A stretch of DNA of 64,000 nucleotides from Alphaproteobacteria bacterium HT1-32 (GCA_009649675.1 WJPL01000003.1:471645-535644), one strand, 5' to 3'; positions 9,094 to 18,828 are shown, counted from the first letter of the stretch. The notes: generated from the letters alone by a model not told the origin. Translations and numbers: made by a program.

Positions 9094-10197
9094 TTACTGT
9101 TTCGGAAAAACGAACGCCTGACTGTGGTCCAGTCCGATCGATATCTTGTCATTCTCTGACGGCAGGAATCTGCCGGGGATACGCGCATGCAGATGCAGCG
9201 GGTCTTCACCCGGAGCAGCCGGTATCTCAAGGTGAACCAGGCTGGATCGTCCAAGCAGCCGTGATGCCAGCACCCGTCCCTGCAAGGCCTTCTCCGCCGC
9301 ACCGTCCGCTTCCATCAGCCTGATGGCCTCAGGCCGGATCAGGACATCAGCTTTCGTCTGGTCCGGCAACAGATCAGCATCAAGATCACCGAATGGCGTC
9401 GACACCCGACCGGCAACGACCACACCGGCCATCCGGTTTACATCACCAAAGAAACTCGCCGCGAAGGCGTCCGCAGGCCGGAAATATAATTCTGACGGGG
9501 TACCCATCTGAACGATCACCCCGTCACGCATCAGCGCAATCCGGTCAGCCATCCACATCGCCTCTTCCGGGTCATGGGTAACCATCAGCGTCGCAACACC
9601 GCTTTCCTTTAACAGGTGGAGCGTCTGATCCCGCACTTCGTCGCGCAGCCGGGCATCCAGATCGGAAAAGGGTTCATCCAGCAACATGACCCGCGGTTCC
9701 GGGGCAAGTGCCCGCGCCAGCGCAACCCGTTGCTGCTGCCCTCCCGACAGAATATGCGGATAATCTCCGGCGTAATCGCTCAGCCCCACTGTTTCCAGAA
9801 GCCGGTCGACCCGTGAACGCTTCTCGGAGGCGGACAACCCGCGCAGTCCGAAGGCCACATTGTCCCAGACAGTGAGATGAGGGAACAGGGCAAAATCCTG
9901 AAACAGAAAGCCGACGCTTCGCCGCTCCGGGGCCAGGAAAGTATCCCGGTCACTGGCAACCTCGCCATTGATCACCGCCCTGCCCCGGCTCAGCCGTTCC
10001 AGACCAGCCGCAATCCGCAATGCAGTTGTTTTACCGCAACCCGAGGGGCCGAGCAGGCAGACGACTTCGCCCGCAGACACGGTCAGACTGAGACCGGCCA
10101 GAACCAGTCGTTCGTCATAAGCGTGATAAACACCATCCAGAATAAGACCGGAAGTCAGGCCGCTTTTTGGCAAGAAGGTCTCCAAACCCGAAATCAA
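9094..10197 (-). CDS. ABC transporter ATP-binding protein, iron(III)/spermidine type (FbpC/PotA-like)
   Basis: ATPase of a binding-protein-dependent importer. In the 367-residue product Walker A GPSGCGKTT is at 50-58, the Q-loop at Gln100, the signature LSGGQQQR at 150-157, Walker B with MLLDEP at 171-176 and the switch histidine at 208. A C-terminal TOBE-like domain follows (VLIRPEAIRLM). The family imports Fe3+, polyamines, sulfate or similar solutes; the FbpC-like type is my best guess. No permease or binding-protein gene is adjacent, and the gene sits inside the otherwise conserved scpB-tatA interval, so its partners must be elsewhere. Confidence 0.85.
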   Translation of the reverse strand: MISGLETFLPKSGLTSGLILDGVYHAYDERLVLAGLSLTVSAGEVVCLLGPSGCGKTTALRIAAGLERLSRGRAVINGEVASDRDTFLAPERRSVGFLFQDFALFPHLTVWDNVAFGLRGLSASEKRSRVDRLLETVGLSDYAGDYPHILSGGQQQRVALARALAPEPRVMLLDEPFSDLDARLRDEVRDQTLHLLKESGVATLMVTHDPEEAMWMADRIALMRDGVIVQMGTPSELYFRPADAFAASFFGDVNRMAGVVVAGRVSTPFGDLDADLLPDQTKADVLIRPEAIRLMEADGAAEKALQGRVLASRLLGRSSLVHLEIPAAPGEDPLHLHARIPGRFLPSENDKISIGLDHSQAFVFPKQ

Positions 10198-10241
10198 TTA
10201 AGCAAAGTCTGACACTTAGGTACGGTCAGCCGCCCGGCTTA

Positions 10242-11000
10242 TCAAGCCGCACTGTCGTCCGGGTTCAGCGGTTCGCTCAGTTCCTCTTCGACTTCACGGG
10301 CCACACGTTCTTCTGCGGTCTCCGGCTCTTTCGTATCCGCCAGGACCCCGTGGTCCAGTCCGCCATCGCCATAAGCCGTCAGCGCCGGCCGGGCATCCAG
10401 CAGACCGGCAGCCTTGAGTTCCTGAATACCGGGCAGGTCTTTCAGACTGGTCAGCCCGAAATGGTCGAGGAATTTCGGTGTCGTTCCCCAGGTCATCGGC
10501 TTACCCGGTGTCTGACGTCTGCCGCGTGGCCGGATCCAGCCCTGATCGAACAGGACATCCAGCGTTCCCTTGCTCACCGCAACACCTCGGATTTCCTCAA
10601 TCTCGGCACGGGTGACAGGCTGGTGATATGCCAGAATCGACATCATTTCGATAGCCGCCCGTGACATCTTCCGGGCAACCTTGCGCTGCACCCGCATTTC
10701 AGCGGCTAGGTCTTCTGCCGTCCGGAATGCCCAGCGGTTTTCAATCTTGCGCAGATGAACCCCGCGTTCCGCATAATCCGCCTGCAACACCTTCAGCAAA
10801 GCCCGCAGATCAATGCCTTCGGGCAGACGTTCGGCAAGGGCCTCCACCGACATCGGCTCAGTTGCGGAAAACAGGACAGCCTCAAGCAACCGGAGTGCCC
10901 GGCCATCCGGCTGCGCCGGCTGTTCCGAGTTCCTGCCTTCTGACGTTTCCGCATCCGTATCTTCAAAGGAAAATTCTTCGGATACATCCATCTGCATCAT
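10242..11000 (-). CDS. scpB: Segregation and condensation protein B
   Basis: Winged-helix partner of ScpA and the SMC condensin in chromosome compaction. The 252-residue protein carries the family blocks LLEAVLFSATEPM, LAYHQPVTRAEIEEIRG and the second winged helix GRRQTPGKPMTWGTT. The C-terminus is acidic (EEVEEELSE). The start ATG overlaps the scpA stop by 4 bases. Confidence 0.93.
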   Translation of the reverse strand: MMQMDVSEEFSFEDTDAETSEGRNSEQPAQPDGRALRLLEAVLFSATEPMSVEALAERLPEGIDLRALLKVLQADYAERGVHLRKIENRWAFRTAEDLAAEMRVQRKVARKMSRAAIEMMSILAYHQPVTRAEIEEIRGVAVSKGTLDVLFDQGWIRPRGRRQTPGKPMTWGTTPKFLDHFGLTSLKDLPGIQELKAAGLLDARPALTAYGDGGLDHGVLADTKEPETAEERVAREVEEELSEPLNPDDSAA

Positions 11001-11821
11001 GGTCTGTGCTCCGCTTCTCTCAACATTATGGGGCCATATAGCTGATCCTGCCGCACTGCCAGCGCACCTTCCCGGACAAGTTCCAGACTGGCCGCAAAGG
11101 TCGATGCCACCGCCGAACGATACTGTAGTCCCTTCAGGGGCCCCGCCTCATCCTGCGGTAACAGGGTCATCAGGTCTCGCCAGTCCGGAATATCGCCGAG
11201 CATCCTGCGCAGGCGCTGAACCGCCTGATCCATTGTATAGAGCTTGCTGACTTCAATCGGCATGGTCTGCCGGGCATCCGACCGGCGACGCTGATCCGCA
11301 TAGGCCCGCAGCAGATCAATCAGAGAGATGTCAGTGATTGTCTCGGTCTGGACAATCTGTTCATCCGGATCACCCCGGGGAAAGAAATCCTGATTAAGCT
11401 GGAGCCGGTCCATCAGCGCCGCCCCCGCCGTCTGCATCGCTTCCAGCCGCTGCAACTGGAACGCCAGCGCCGCAGCCATCTGTTCACCGGTCGGCTCTTC
11501 CGTATCAACCGCCTTCGGCAGCAGCAGCCGGGATTTCAGATAGGCCAGCCAGGAGGCCATCACGAGATAATCTGCCGCCAGTTCAAGCCGCAGTTCCCGT
11601 GCTGTCGCAATAAAATTCAGATACTGATCCGCAAGTTGCAGGATAGAGATATGCGTCAGGTCGACCTTCTGGTCGCGTGCCAGCGCCAGCAGAATATCGA
11701 TCGGCCCTTCAAAACCCTCGATATCCAGCACAAGCTCCAGCGCCCGCTGGCGACCGGACGGGCCGTCGCCATCATCTTCAAAGAGTTCCTGCTGTTCTTT
11801 GCTCTGCGGTTCGTCGAGCAC
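10997..11821 (-). CDS. scpA: Segregation and condensation protein A
   Basis: Kleisin subunit that bridges SMC heads in the bacterial condensin. The 274-residue product shows the conserved FEGPIDILLALARDQKVDLTHI block, the middle ADYLVMASWLAYLKSRLLLP and a C-terminal winged-helix segment. The start is GTG at 11821, directly after an in-frame stop, so no upstream start is possible. Two DnaA-box-like sequences lie in the 153-base gap between this gene and nagZ. Confidence 0.93.
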   Translation of the reverse strand: MLDEPQSKEQQELFEDDGDGPSGRQRALELVLDIEGFEGPIDILLALARDQKVDLTHISILQLADQYLNFIATARELRLELAADYLVMASWLAYLKSRLLLPKAVDTEEPTGEQMAAALAFQLQRLEAMQTAGAALMDRLQLNQDFFPRGDPDEQIVQTETITDISLIDLLRAYADQRRRSDARQTMPIEVSKLYTMDQAVQRLRRMLGDIPDWRDLMTLLPQDEAGPLKGLQYRSAVASTFAASLELVREGALAVRQDQLYGPIMLREAEHRP

Positions 11822-11938
11822 GGTCTAAATACCTGCGGGTCAATTCATCCACCCCTGTATTCAACCAGAAACCAGCCGCCGACTCCAACCGCTTAATCGC
11901 ATATTTAGGGGCAGAAAATACCCAAAACCGCAATATGC

Positions 11939-11966
11939 TGTGGAAAACTCCATATTTTGTGGATAT
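11939..11966 (-). promoter_or_regulatory. Two DnaA-box-like sites upstream of scpAB
   Basis: On the minus strand TTTTCCACA (11939-11947) matches the DnaA-box consensus TTWTNCACA fully, and ATATCCACA (11958-11966) matches eight of nine positions. They are in the same orientation, 19 bases apart, about two helical turns. They lie in the AT-rich nagZ-scpA gap, upstream of the scpA GTG. The matches are seen directly; DnaA binding is inference. Confidence 0.45.
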
Positions 11967-11974
11967 CTGCCTAT

Positions 11975-12988
11975 CTAGGCCAGTACCGCACCAAGTTCCA
12001 CCTCGGCATCAGCAATGTCGAAATCCTTGCGCCGGGTATCCACCCAGCTGCGGGCCATCTCTGCCCGGCGAACCGCTGACGGAGACATCTCCTCCGTACC
12101 CCGTGCCACATCCTGCATTTCCGTCATATCGCCATTGCAATGCAAAACGATGTCACATCCGGCCTGCAGGGCAGCGATCGCACGATCATCAAAGCCGCCG
12201 GTCAGTGCTTTCATCGACAGATCATCCGTCAGCAGCAACCCGTCAAAGCCGATCTGTTCACGGATCACCTTCTTCACCATATGCGCCGACAGGGTTGCCG
12301 GAAGCCGGTGATCGATCTCGCTGTAAATGATATGGGCTGTCATGCCCCAGGGGGCCGAAGACAAACGCCTGAACGGCAGAAAATCGGTCGTTGCCAGTGT
12401 CTCCGGCTCGGCACCAACGGTTGGCAGGTCAAGATGCGAATCAGACATCGCCCGGCCATGTCCCGGAATATGCTTGATGACCGGCATCACGCCCGCCATT
12501 GCCAGCCCCTCGCAGACCTCATCAGCCAGCGTCGCGATAATCTCCGGGTCCATATGATACGCACGGTCCCCGATAATATCATGCGCACCGGCAACCGGTA
12601 CATCGCAGACAGGGGCGCAATCAACATCAATGCCAAGTGCCGCCAGTTCCACACCGATCAGAGCCGCATTCAGCCTTGCAGCCCGTTTTCCGGCCGCCGG
12701 GTCACGATCATAGAGTTCCCCGAACCGGCGCCCTGCCGGCCGTTCCTGCCAGTAGGGCGGACGCAGACGGGCAACCCTGCCCCCTTCCTGATCAATCAGC
12801 ACCGGCGCATCATCGCGACCGACGGTCGCACGAAGATCGGTAACCAGCCTTCTGACCTGCGCCGGATCAGCGATATTGCGGGCAAACAGAATGAACCCGA
12901 ACGGATTAGTTTCCCGGAAGAACGCTGCCTCAGTCTCGTTCAGCGTTGTTCCGGCACAGCCAAAAATGGCAGCTAGCGGCGTACTCAA
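11975..12988 (-). CDS. nagZ: Beta-N-acetylhexosaminidase NagZ (glycoside hydrolase 3)
   Basis: Cytoplasmic peptidoglycan-recycling enzyme that removes N-acetylglucosamine from anhydro-muropeptides. Conserved blocks are DQEGGRVARL, KHIPGHGR with the catalytic-loop histidine, and LLTDDLSMKAL with the nucleophile Asp. I place the start at TTG 12988, which overlaps the stop of the SPOR gene (TTGA) and gives the usual N-terminus STPLAAIFGCAG and 337 residues. The open frame extends upstream to an ATG at 13042, but that would lie within the SPOR gene. Alternative start confidence is moderate. Confidence 0.92.
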   Translation of the reverse strand: MSTPLAAIFGCAGTTLNETEAAFFRETNPFGFILFARNIADPAQVRRLVTDLRATVGRDDAPVLIDQEGGRVARLRPPYWQERPAGRRFGELYDRDPAAGKRAARLNAALIGVELAALGIDVDCAPVCDVPVAGAHDIIGDRAYHMDPEIIATLADEVCEGLAMAGVMPVIKHIPGHGRAMSDSHLDLPTVGAEPETLATTDFLPFRRLSSAPWGMTAHIIYSEIDHRLPATLSAHMVKKVIREQIGFDGLLLTDDLSMKALTGGFDDRAIAALQAGCDIVLHCNGDMTEMQDVARGTEEMSPSAVRRAEMARSWVDTRRKDFDIADAEVELGAVLA

Positions 12989-13956
12989 GACCCGGGCCGT
13001 ACTGTCAGGCAGGGAACTTTCGCAGCCTTGAGCTGGCCACAAAGTGCGCTTGCTGCGGCACTATCCGCCAGCGGACCGGCACGCATCCGGTAGAAGGATC
13101 CCTTACCGGTAATATCGACCTTCATGATCGACAGGCCGAGATTTCCCAGAAGATCGGGATGCCGGCGCTGCAAACGGGCAAATTCCTTTTCCGCAGCAGC
13201 TTCATCACGCAGGGCACCGACCTGAATTCGCCAGCTTCCTGACGACGGGGCGGTCTTGGCCGGTTCCGGCTTTTTCGGTTCAGCACTGGTTGCTGGCGCT
13301 TTCGTCAGCTGTATCGGCTTCTTCGCTTCCGGCTTTGGTGCCGGCGCAGGTTTTTCTGTCGGTGCGACTGCCTCTGCAGGGGCCGGTGCAGGTTCAACTT
13401 TCGCAAGCGGTGCCGGTTCTGGCGCCGGCGCTTCGGAACTGTCCGGTGCCGGTGCCGCCGGAGCGGCAACAGCTGAAGGTGGCGGTGCCGCTACCGGTTC
13501 GGCAGGCGGTGCCGGTTTGGTGATATCCAGAGGCTGACCTGTCGTCGCATCGGCATGAGACGCCTGTGGCACCTGTGGCCGTTCCGGCGCATCGAGCAGC
13601 TTTTCTGTACGTGGCTCTCCTGCATTGCCGGAGACGACATCATAAACACCCTTGTCTGTATCGGGAACTTCCATCCCCCCCGGGTTTTCCGGGCGTACTT
13701 TCGCAGGCTCAGCGGGGGCCCGAACCAAAGGAGCACCACCGGTGCCCGTTCCTGACTGATTGCTGTAAATCAGCCAGCCGGCCCCCATACCCGCCCCGAC
13801 AAGAACAAAAGCTGCCAGAAGCAACAGGACAGCCTTGCCCGCGCCAGAACGCCGCGGCCCCGGTGCGTCGTCGGCCCAGTCTTCTTCGGCGGGGCTCAGA
13901 TCAACCACGCGACGTCCGTCATATTGGATTCCTTCGTCATCTGACGCCTGGGCCAT
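12985..13956 (-). CDS. SPOR-domain membrane protein
   Basis: A bitopic envelope protein that probably binds septal, glycan-denuded peptidoglycan. The 323-residue product has a cytoplasmic N-terminus rich in Asp, one membrane helix at about 41-64, a long Pro/Ala-rich periplasmic linker and a C-terminal SPOR domain from about 244 (WRIQVGALRDEAAAEKEF through YRMRAGPL). It overlaps argS by one base and nagZ by four, the usual alphaproteobacterial argS-SPOR-nagZ order. A role in division, FtsN-like, is inferred from the architecture only. Confidence 0.88.
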   Translation of the reverse strand: MAQASDDEGIQYDGRRVVDLSPAEEDWADDAPGPRRSGAGKAVLLLLAAFVLVGAGMGAGWLIYSNQSGTGTGGAPLVRAPAEPAKVRPENPGGMEVPDTDKGVYDVVSGNAGEPRTEKLLDAPERPQVPQASHADATTGQPLDITKPAPPAEPVAAPPPSAVAAPAAPAPDSSEAPAPEPAPLAKVEPAPAPAEAVAPTEKPAPAPKPEAKKPIQLTKAPATSAEPKKPEPAKTAPSSGSWRIQVGALRDEAAAEKEFARLQRRHPDLLGNLGLSIMKVDITGKGSFYRMRAGPLADSAAASALCGQLKAAKVPCLTVRPGS

Positions 13957-15731
13957 CAGCGCAATTCCTCCACGGGCTGGACGCCAAAAACAGTCAGTCC
14001 GGAAGCGATAACCACGGCAACAGCCCGCGCCAGCGCCAGCTTTGCCATAGTCAGTTCCGGTTCGCCTTCATGGACGAAACGCAGGCTGGCGTCTTCGCGC
14101 CCGCGTGTCCACAACGCATGAAACATAGAGGCAAGGTCGTTGAGATAAAAGGCTATTCGGTGCGGCTCATGGGTCGCTGCCGCGGCTTCGACAGCCCGCG
14201 GCCATTCCGCAATTTTCCGGACGACTTCCATTTCCTCAGAACTTTTCAGCTGGTTCATGTCGGCCATCGCAAGTGCCGTGTCTGACAGGTCAACACCCGG
14301 AAAACTCTCTCCGGCCAGTCGCATGACCGAACAGATACGGGCATGGGCGTACTGAACATAAAACACCGGATTATCGCGTGATTGCTCTGTCGCCTTGTCG
14401 AGATCGAATTCCATCTGCGCATCATTACGGCGGGTCAGCATGATAAAGCGGACGACATCCTTGCCGACTTCATCAATCAGGTCCTGCACGGTTACAAAGT
14501 TCCCGGCCCGCTTCGACATCCGGTAAGGCTCGCCAGCTTTCATCAGCTGTACCAGCTGACAAAGCTTCACATCAAGCGAGGCCTTGCCGCCGGTAACAGC
14601 TTTAAGAGCCGCCTGCATGCGCTTTACATAACCACCATGATCCGCCCCCCAGACATCAATCTGACTGGCAAAGCCACGACGGTATTTATCCAGATGGTAG
14701 GCAATATCCGTCGCAAAATAGGTCCAGCTGCCGTCGGATTTTTTCAGCGGGCGGTCAACGTCATCGCCAAATTCGGTCGCCCGGAACAGGGTCTGCGGAC
14801 GCGGCTCCCAGTCTTCCGGGGTCTTGCCTTTCGGTGGCTCCAGAACACCCTGATAGATATGCCCGGCTTCGGTCAGTTCATTGAACGCGCTTTCGACCGC
14901 GCCGTTATCAACCAGTGCTTTCTCCGACGAGAAGATTTCCTGCTTAATACCAAGAGACGCCAGATCGCTGCGCACCTGGTCCATCATCAGGTCAACCGCA
15001 CGGGCGCGGAATACCGGCAGCCAGTCAGCCTCGTCCTGATCAACCCATTTCGGACCATCCTCTGCTGCGATTGCCTGCCCCGGCGCGACCAGATAATCGC
15101 CGCCATATTCGATATCCTTATCGGCAACCATCCGGTCAAATTCAGCTTGATCAATGGCCCCGGCGGCCACCAGATAACGTTTGTGAACCGCACGGGCGAG
15201 AGAATCGATCTGCGCCCCGGCATCGTTGATGTAATATTCCCGGGCAACGGCAAAGCCCGCCTTTTCCAGCAGGGCCGCAAGGGCATCCCCCACAACCGCG
15301 CCACGGGCATGACCTACATGCAGCGGCCCTGTGGGATTAGCGGAAACATATTCGACATTCACCGGCTCACCGCCGCCCATCACCGAATCGCCATAGGCAA
15401 TCCCGGCGTTCAGGGCATCTGTTACACGGGCCCGCCAGAAGCTGTCATTCAGTCGAAGATTGATGAAGCCCGGTCCGGCAATATCGACGGAAACAATATC
15501 CGGATCGCTTTTCAGGCGTTCTGCAATGTCAGCAGCAAGATCACGCGGCTTCAGACCAGCCGGTTTCGCCAGAACCATGGCCGCGTTGGTGGAAAGGTCT
15601 CCATGGCTCAGATCACGCGGCGGTTCCATCGTCACACGATCCAGCGCAGCATCCGACGGCAGCTTCCCGTCCTGCTGCAAAGCTTCAAGCTGGGCAACCA
15701 GCCGGTTATGGAATTCCGAAAATACGTTCAT
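13956..15731 (-). CDS. argS: Arginyl-tRNA synthetase
   Basis: Class I synthetase for tRNA-Arg. The 591-residue product has the N-terminal additional domain, the HIGH-type motif [15 protein letters not shown], the KMSK-like YRMSKRAGN and the C-terminal DALR anticodon-binding domain (YAHARICSV onward). Its length is normal. It is followed by the SPOR gene with a one-base overlap and preceded by dgt about 100 bases away. Confidence 0.97.
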   Translation of the reverse strand: MNVFSEFHNRLVAQLEALQQDGKLPSDAALDRVTMEPPRDLSHGDLSTNAAMVLAKPAGLKPRDLAADIAERLKSDPDIVSVDIAGPGFINLRLNDSFWRARVTDALNAGIAYGDSVMGGGEPVNVEYVSANPTGPLHVGHARGAVVGDALAALLEKAGFAVAREYYINDAGAQIDSLARAVHKRYLVAAGAIDQAEFDRMVADKDIEYGGDYLVAPGQAIAAEDGPKWVDQDEADWLPVFRARAVDLMMDQVRSDLASLGIKQEIFSSEKALVDNGAVESAFNELTEAGHIYQGVLEPPKGKTPEDWEPRPQTLFRATEFGDDVDRPLKKSDGSWTYFATDIAYHLDKYRRGFASQIDVWGADHGGYVKRMQAALKAVTGGKASLDVKLCQLVQLMKAGEPYRMSKRAGNFVTVQDLIDEVGKDVVRFIMLTRRNDAQMEFDLDKATEQSRDNPVFYVQYAHARICSVMRLAGESFPGVDLSDTALAMADMNQLKSSEEMEVVRKIAEWPRAVEAAAATHEPHRIAFYLNDLASMFHALWTRGREDASLRFVHEGEPELTMAKLALARAVAVVIASGLTVFGVQPVEELR

Positions 15732-15832
15732 GCTCTATATATCCCGGCGCTGATGCGCGGTTGGTGTCTGAATGTGTGAATTGCCGCTGTTCCTATTGCC
15801 TGCGCTCCGGTTCATCAAGCCCCGCCCCTGTT

Positions 15833-17002
15833 TCAGGTCCTCGCATCCATGTCGAACAGGCGTCGGTGTTCATCGATTGCGAACCGGTCGGTCATCCCGG
15901 CGATATAGTCCGCGACGGCAATTGCCGTCTGCTCGGTGCCCGGTCCGGCAGTTTTCCGCCGCCAGTCCGGTGGCAGGGTGTTCGGTTCATCAAGAAACAG
16001 CCTGAACAGTTCCTGCACCAGTCGCCGTGCCTTCGATGCCATCCGGTTCACCCGGTAGTGGCGATACATGTAATCGAACAGAAATTTCTTCAGCGCCCGG
16101 TCCTGTTCGGCAAAATCATCGGAGAAAGCGACAACCGGATGATCCAACGCCCGGATATCCTCGACAGATTTCGGATTCGCGTCAGCCAGCCTCCGCCCGG
16201 TCTCCTCCAGCAGATTATGAACCATCAGGCCAATCAGATCGCGCACGGCCTCCGAAATCATCCGGCTTTCATCAAGATCCGGAAACCGCCGGCGAAGGTC
16301 ATGGAACACCGGACCAACCAGCGGCACATCATCAAGATCGGAAATTTCAAACAGCTCTGCCCGCAGACCATCCTCGATATCGTGATTATTGTAGGCGATA
16401 TCATCGGACAGAGCTGCAATCTGGGCTTCTGCCCCCGCATAGGTTTCCAGTTCCAGATCGTGACGGGCGTTATATTCAGCAAAAGCCCGCGGCAGAACGA
16501 CATTCTCGCCCGGCGCCAGCAGAGGGCCATTATGCTTGGCCAGTCCTTCAAGCGTTTCCCAGGTCAGGTTGAGACCATCAAACCCGGCATATTTCTCTTC
16601 AAGCTTGGTGACAATCCGAAGGCTCTGGCCGTTATGGTCAAACCCGCCGAAGGGCTTCATCACATCGTTCATGCCCGCTTCACCGGCATGGCCGAAAGGG
16701 GTGTGACCAAGGTCATGGGCCAGCGCCAGTGCTTCCGCGAGGTCTTCATTCAGGCCAAGTGCACGGGCCGACGAACAGGCAATCTGCGCGACTTCCAGGC
16801 TATGTGTCAGGCGGGTCCGGTAATTATCACCTTCGTGATAGACGAAAACCTGCGTCTTGTATTGCAGCCTGCGAAAGGCGGCGGCATGGATAATCCGGTC
16901 GCGGTCTCGCTGATGCGGGCCCCGCGTGGTGCTTTCCGGTTCATCAATAAGACGCCCCCGGGTTTTCAGGGGGTCGGTGGCGTAGGGTTTCAGATCAATC
17001 AA
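15833..17002 (-). CDS. dgt: Deoxyguanosinetriphosphate triphosphohydrolase-like protein
   Basis: HD-domain enzyme that cleaves dNTPs to deoxynucleosides and triphosphate. The 389-residue product has the N-terminal block GPHQRDRDRIIHAAAFRRL, the HD metal-site residues in TRLTHSLEV and HDLGHTPFGHAGE, and NNHDIEDGLRA. It matches the short dNTPase subfamily rather than the longer E. coli Dgt. It is divergent from the A-type Fe-S carrier gene. Confidence 0.92.
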   Translation of the reverse strand: MIDLKPYATDPLKTRGRLIDEPESTTRGPHQRDRDRIIHAAAFRRLQYKTQVFVYHEGDNYRTRLTHSLEVAQIACSSARALGLNEDLAEALALAHDLGHTPFGHAGEAGMNDVMKPFGGFDHNGQSLRIVTKLEEKYAGFDGLNLTWETLEGLAKHNGPLLAPGENVVLPRAFAEYNARHDLELETYAGAEAQIAALSDDIAYNNHDIEDGLRAELFEISDLDDVPLVGPVFHDLRRRFPDLDESRMISEAVRDLIGLMVHNLLEETGRRLADANPKSVEDIRALDHPVVAFSDDFAEQDRALKKFLFDYMYRHYRVNRMASKARRLVQELFRLFLDEPNTLPPDWRRKTAGPGTEQTAIAVADYIAGMTDRFAIDEHRRLFDMDART

Positions 17003-17027
17003 GCCGCTCTCCGGCGTTCAAGGGGAT

Positions 17028-17055
17028 TTGACAACGTCATGTCACCCCTTACATA
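17028..17055 (+). promoter_or_regulatory. Candidate promoter before the Fe-S carrier gene
   Basis: A perfect TTGACA (17028-17033) is followed after 16 bases by TACATA, a fair -10, in the dgt/erpA divergent gap. The predicted start is about 50 bases upstream of the coding ATG. Seen as a motif match only. Confidence 0.3.
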
Positions 17056-17116
17056 AGGCGTATCTGTTACGATATGGTATAGTCACCAGTCACAATACCC
17101 GGCATCGGAGACAAAA

Positions 17117-17470
17117 ATGCCCGACGGAACGACCCTCACCGACCGCGCGCTCACCATCAGCCAGAGCGCTGCAAAGCATGTTCAGAAGCTGATCGCCAGT
17201 GAAGGCGACGATAATCTGATGCTGCGCATCGCCGTATCCGGCGGCGGATGCTCAGGCTTTCAGTACGGTTTCAGCCTTGATACCGACACCGGTCAGGATG
17301 ACCTGATCTTTGAAGGTCATGGCGCAAAGGTCGTGATTGATGACATGTCCCTCGACCTGCTCGCCGGGTCCGAGGTTGATTATGTCGAAGATCTGATCGG
17401 CTCCTACTTCTCGATCAAGAACCCGAACGCCTCATCGACCTGCGGCTGCGGTTCAAGCTTCGCCGTCTGA
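17117..17470 (+). CDS. erpA: A-type iron-sulfur cluster carrier (ErpA/HesB family)
   Basis: Carries and inserts [4Fe-4S] or [2Fe-2S] clusters into target enzymes. The 117-residue protein has the three cluster-binding cysteines Cys45 (GGGCSGF), Cys109 and Cys111 (CGCGSSF). A GGAG site lies 8 bases before the ATG. The protein resembles ErpA more than IscA, but SufA cannot be excluded without comparison. No isc or suf genes are nearby. A terminator-like hairpin follows. Confidence 0.88.
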   Translation: MPDGTTLTDRALTISQSAAKHVQKLIASEGDDNLMLRIAVSGGGCSGFQYGFSLDTDTGQDDLIFEGHGAKVVIDDMSLDLLAGSEVDYVEDLIGSYFSIKNPNASSTCGCGSSFAV

Positions 17471-17489
17471 TAAAACCTGAATCAATCTC

Positions 17490-17530
17490 CGCCGCCCTGA
17501 TACGGGTTCAGAACAAGGGCGGCGATTTCT
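17490..17530 (+). terminator. Rho-independent-like terminator after the Fe-S carrier gene
   Basis: A nine-base stem CGCCGCCCT / AGGGCGGCG (17490-17498 and 17516-17524) with a 17-base loop is followed by ATTTCT. The T-run is short, so strength is uncertain. Confidence 0.5.
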
Positions 17531-17638
17531 CATGTTTCAGAAGTCTGCCGCAAATCCCGCGGACAGGTTATGGCGAAGCGCTGTCGCCCATGCTAACACC
17601 GTCTGATATCCTGACGGTTCAGCAGCGGAGACACCCTT

Positions 17639-18409
17639 TTGACCAAGATTGCCACCTTCAACGTCAACTCGCTCCGTGCGCGACTGCCGAACATTCTGGA
17701 ATGGCTGAAGGAATCGGCACCCGATATCGCCCTGCTTCAGGAAATCAAAGCCACCGAGGAAACATTCCCCCGGATGGAGATTGAGGAACTCGGCTACAAT
17801 ATCGAGATTGTTGGCCAGAAAAGCTATAACGGCGTTGCCATCTTCTCAAAGCAGCCAATCGACGTGCTGCACCGCGCCCTGCCCGGCGATGACGGGGATG
17901 ATCAGGCACGTTATCTTGAAGCAAATATCGGCGACCTTATCGTCGCAACCATCTACCTGCCGAACGGTAACCCGTCCGACGGCCCGAAGTTTGATTACAA
18001 ACTGGGCTGGATGGACCGGCTGACAGCCCATGCGCGTGAACTGCTGGCGACAGAAAGCGCATTTGTGCTCGCCGGGGATTACAACATCTGTCCGCAGGAT
18101 GAAGACTGCTACAGTCCGGAACGTTTCGCCAATGATGCGCTGTGCCGTCCGGAAAGCCGGGCACGGTTCCGGGAACTCTGCAATCTGGGCCTGACCAATG
18201 CCGTCCGCAGCTTCCACAAAGGCCCGCATGTCTACAGCTACTGGGATTATCAGGCCGGTGCCTGGCAGAAAGACAACGGCTTGCTGATTGATCATCTGTT
18301 GCTGTCACCTCAGGCCGCCGATCGGCTGGTTGCCGCTGATATCGACCGCAAGCCCCGGGGGCGTGAGAAGGCATCCGATCATACGCCGGTCTGGTGCGAG
18401 ATCGAATGA
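17639..18409 (+). CDS. xthA: Exodeoxyribonuclease III
   Basis: AP endonuclease and 3'-5' exonuclease of base-excision repair. The 256-residue product begins with TTG and shows TFNVNSLRARL, the metal-binding LLQEIKA, GDYNICPQDED, and the catalytic histidine in SDHTPVW. The length is typical of the XthA family. No ATG precedes the conserved N-terminus, which supports the TTG start. The next gene overlaps its stop by ATGA. Confidence 0.94.
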   Translation: MTKIATFNVNSLRARLPNILEWLKESAPDIALLQEIKATEETFPRMEIEELGYNIEIVGQKSYNGVAIFSKQPIDVLHRALPGDDGDDQARYLEANIGDLIVATIYLPNGNPSDGPKFDYKLGWMDRLTAHARELLATESAFVLAGDYNICPQDEDCYSPERFANDALCRPESRARFRELCNLGLTNAVRSFHKGPHVYSYWDYQAGAWQKDNGLLIDHLLLSPQAADRLVAADIDRKPRGREKASDHTPVWCEIE

Positions 18410-18825
18410 CCGAAGTCCGCCATACCGGCGGCTGCCTTTGCGGCACCATCCGCTACTCTGCCGTCGCCGAGCCACATAATGTCACCCATTGTCACTGCCG
18501 GATGTGTCAGCGGTCTGTCGGGGCGGCAATCGTCACCTGGATGACCTTCCGCTCTGGCGAAGTCACCTTTGCCGGGCGGCTTTCCTATCACCGGTCCAGC
18601 GACAAGGGACGAAGGGGATTTTGCCCGGAATGCGGCACCTCCCTGACCTTTACCCATAAAGACCAGCCGGACGAAGTTGATGTTACTGTCACCAGTCTCG
18701 ACAATCCCGAGACTGTTCAGCCCCTCGATCACATTCACACAGCATCGCAATTCGGCTGGATGAAACCCGGTGATGACCTGCCCCGTTATCCGGGTGCACG
18801 CCCTGCCCGGCACGGACATTTCTGA
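18406..18825 (+). CDS. GFA-family (glutathione-dependent formaldehyde-activating-like) zinc protein
   Basis: Member of the Mss4-like GFA fold, which binds zinc through conserved cysteines; most members have no proven reaction. Counted from the ATG at 18406, cysteines 10, 12, 29, 31, 34, 73 and 76 (CLC, CHCRMC, CPEC) match the family pattern. The ATG overlaps the xthA stop, indicating coupling; a GTG at 18394 is a less likely start. The 139-residue length is normal. Confidence 0.86.
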   Translation: MTEVRHTGGCLCGTIRYSAVAEPHNVTHCHCRMCQRSVGAAIVTWMTFRSGEVTFAGRLSYHRSSDKGRRGFCPECGTSLTFTHKDQPDEVDVTVTSLDNPETVQPLDHIHTASQFGWMKPGDDLPRYPGARPARHGHF

Positions 18826-18828
18826 TCC

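Noticed and set aside
14382-15779. 465-codon open frame antisense to argS
   Set aside because: argS is certain on the opposite strand; the frame arises from its codon bias.
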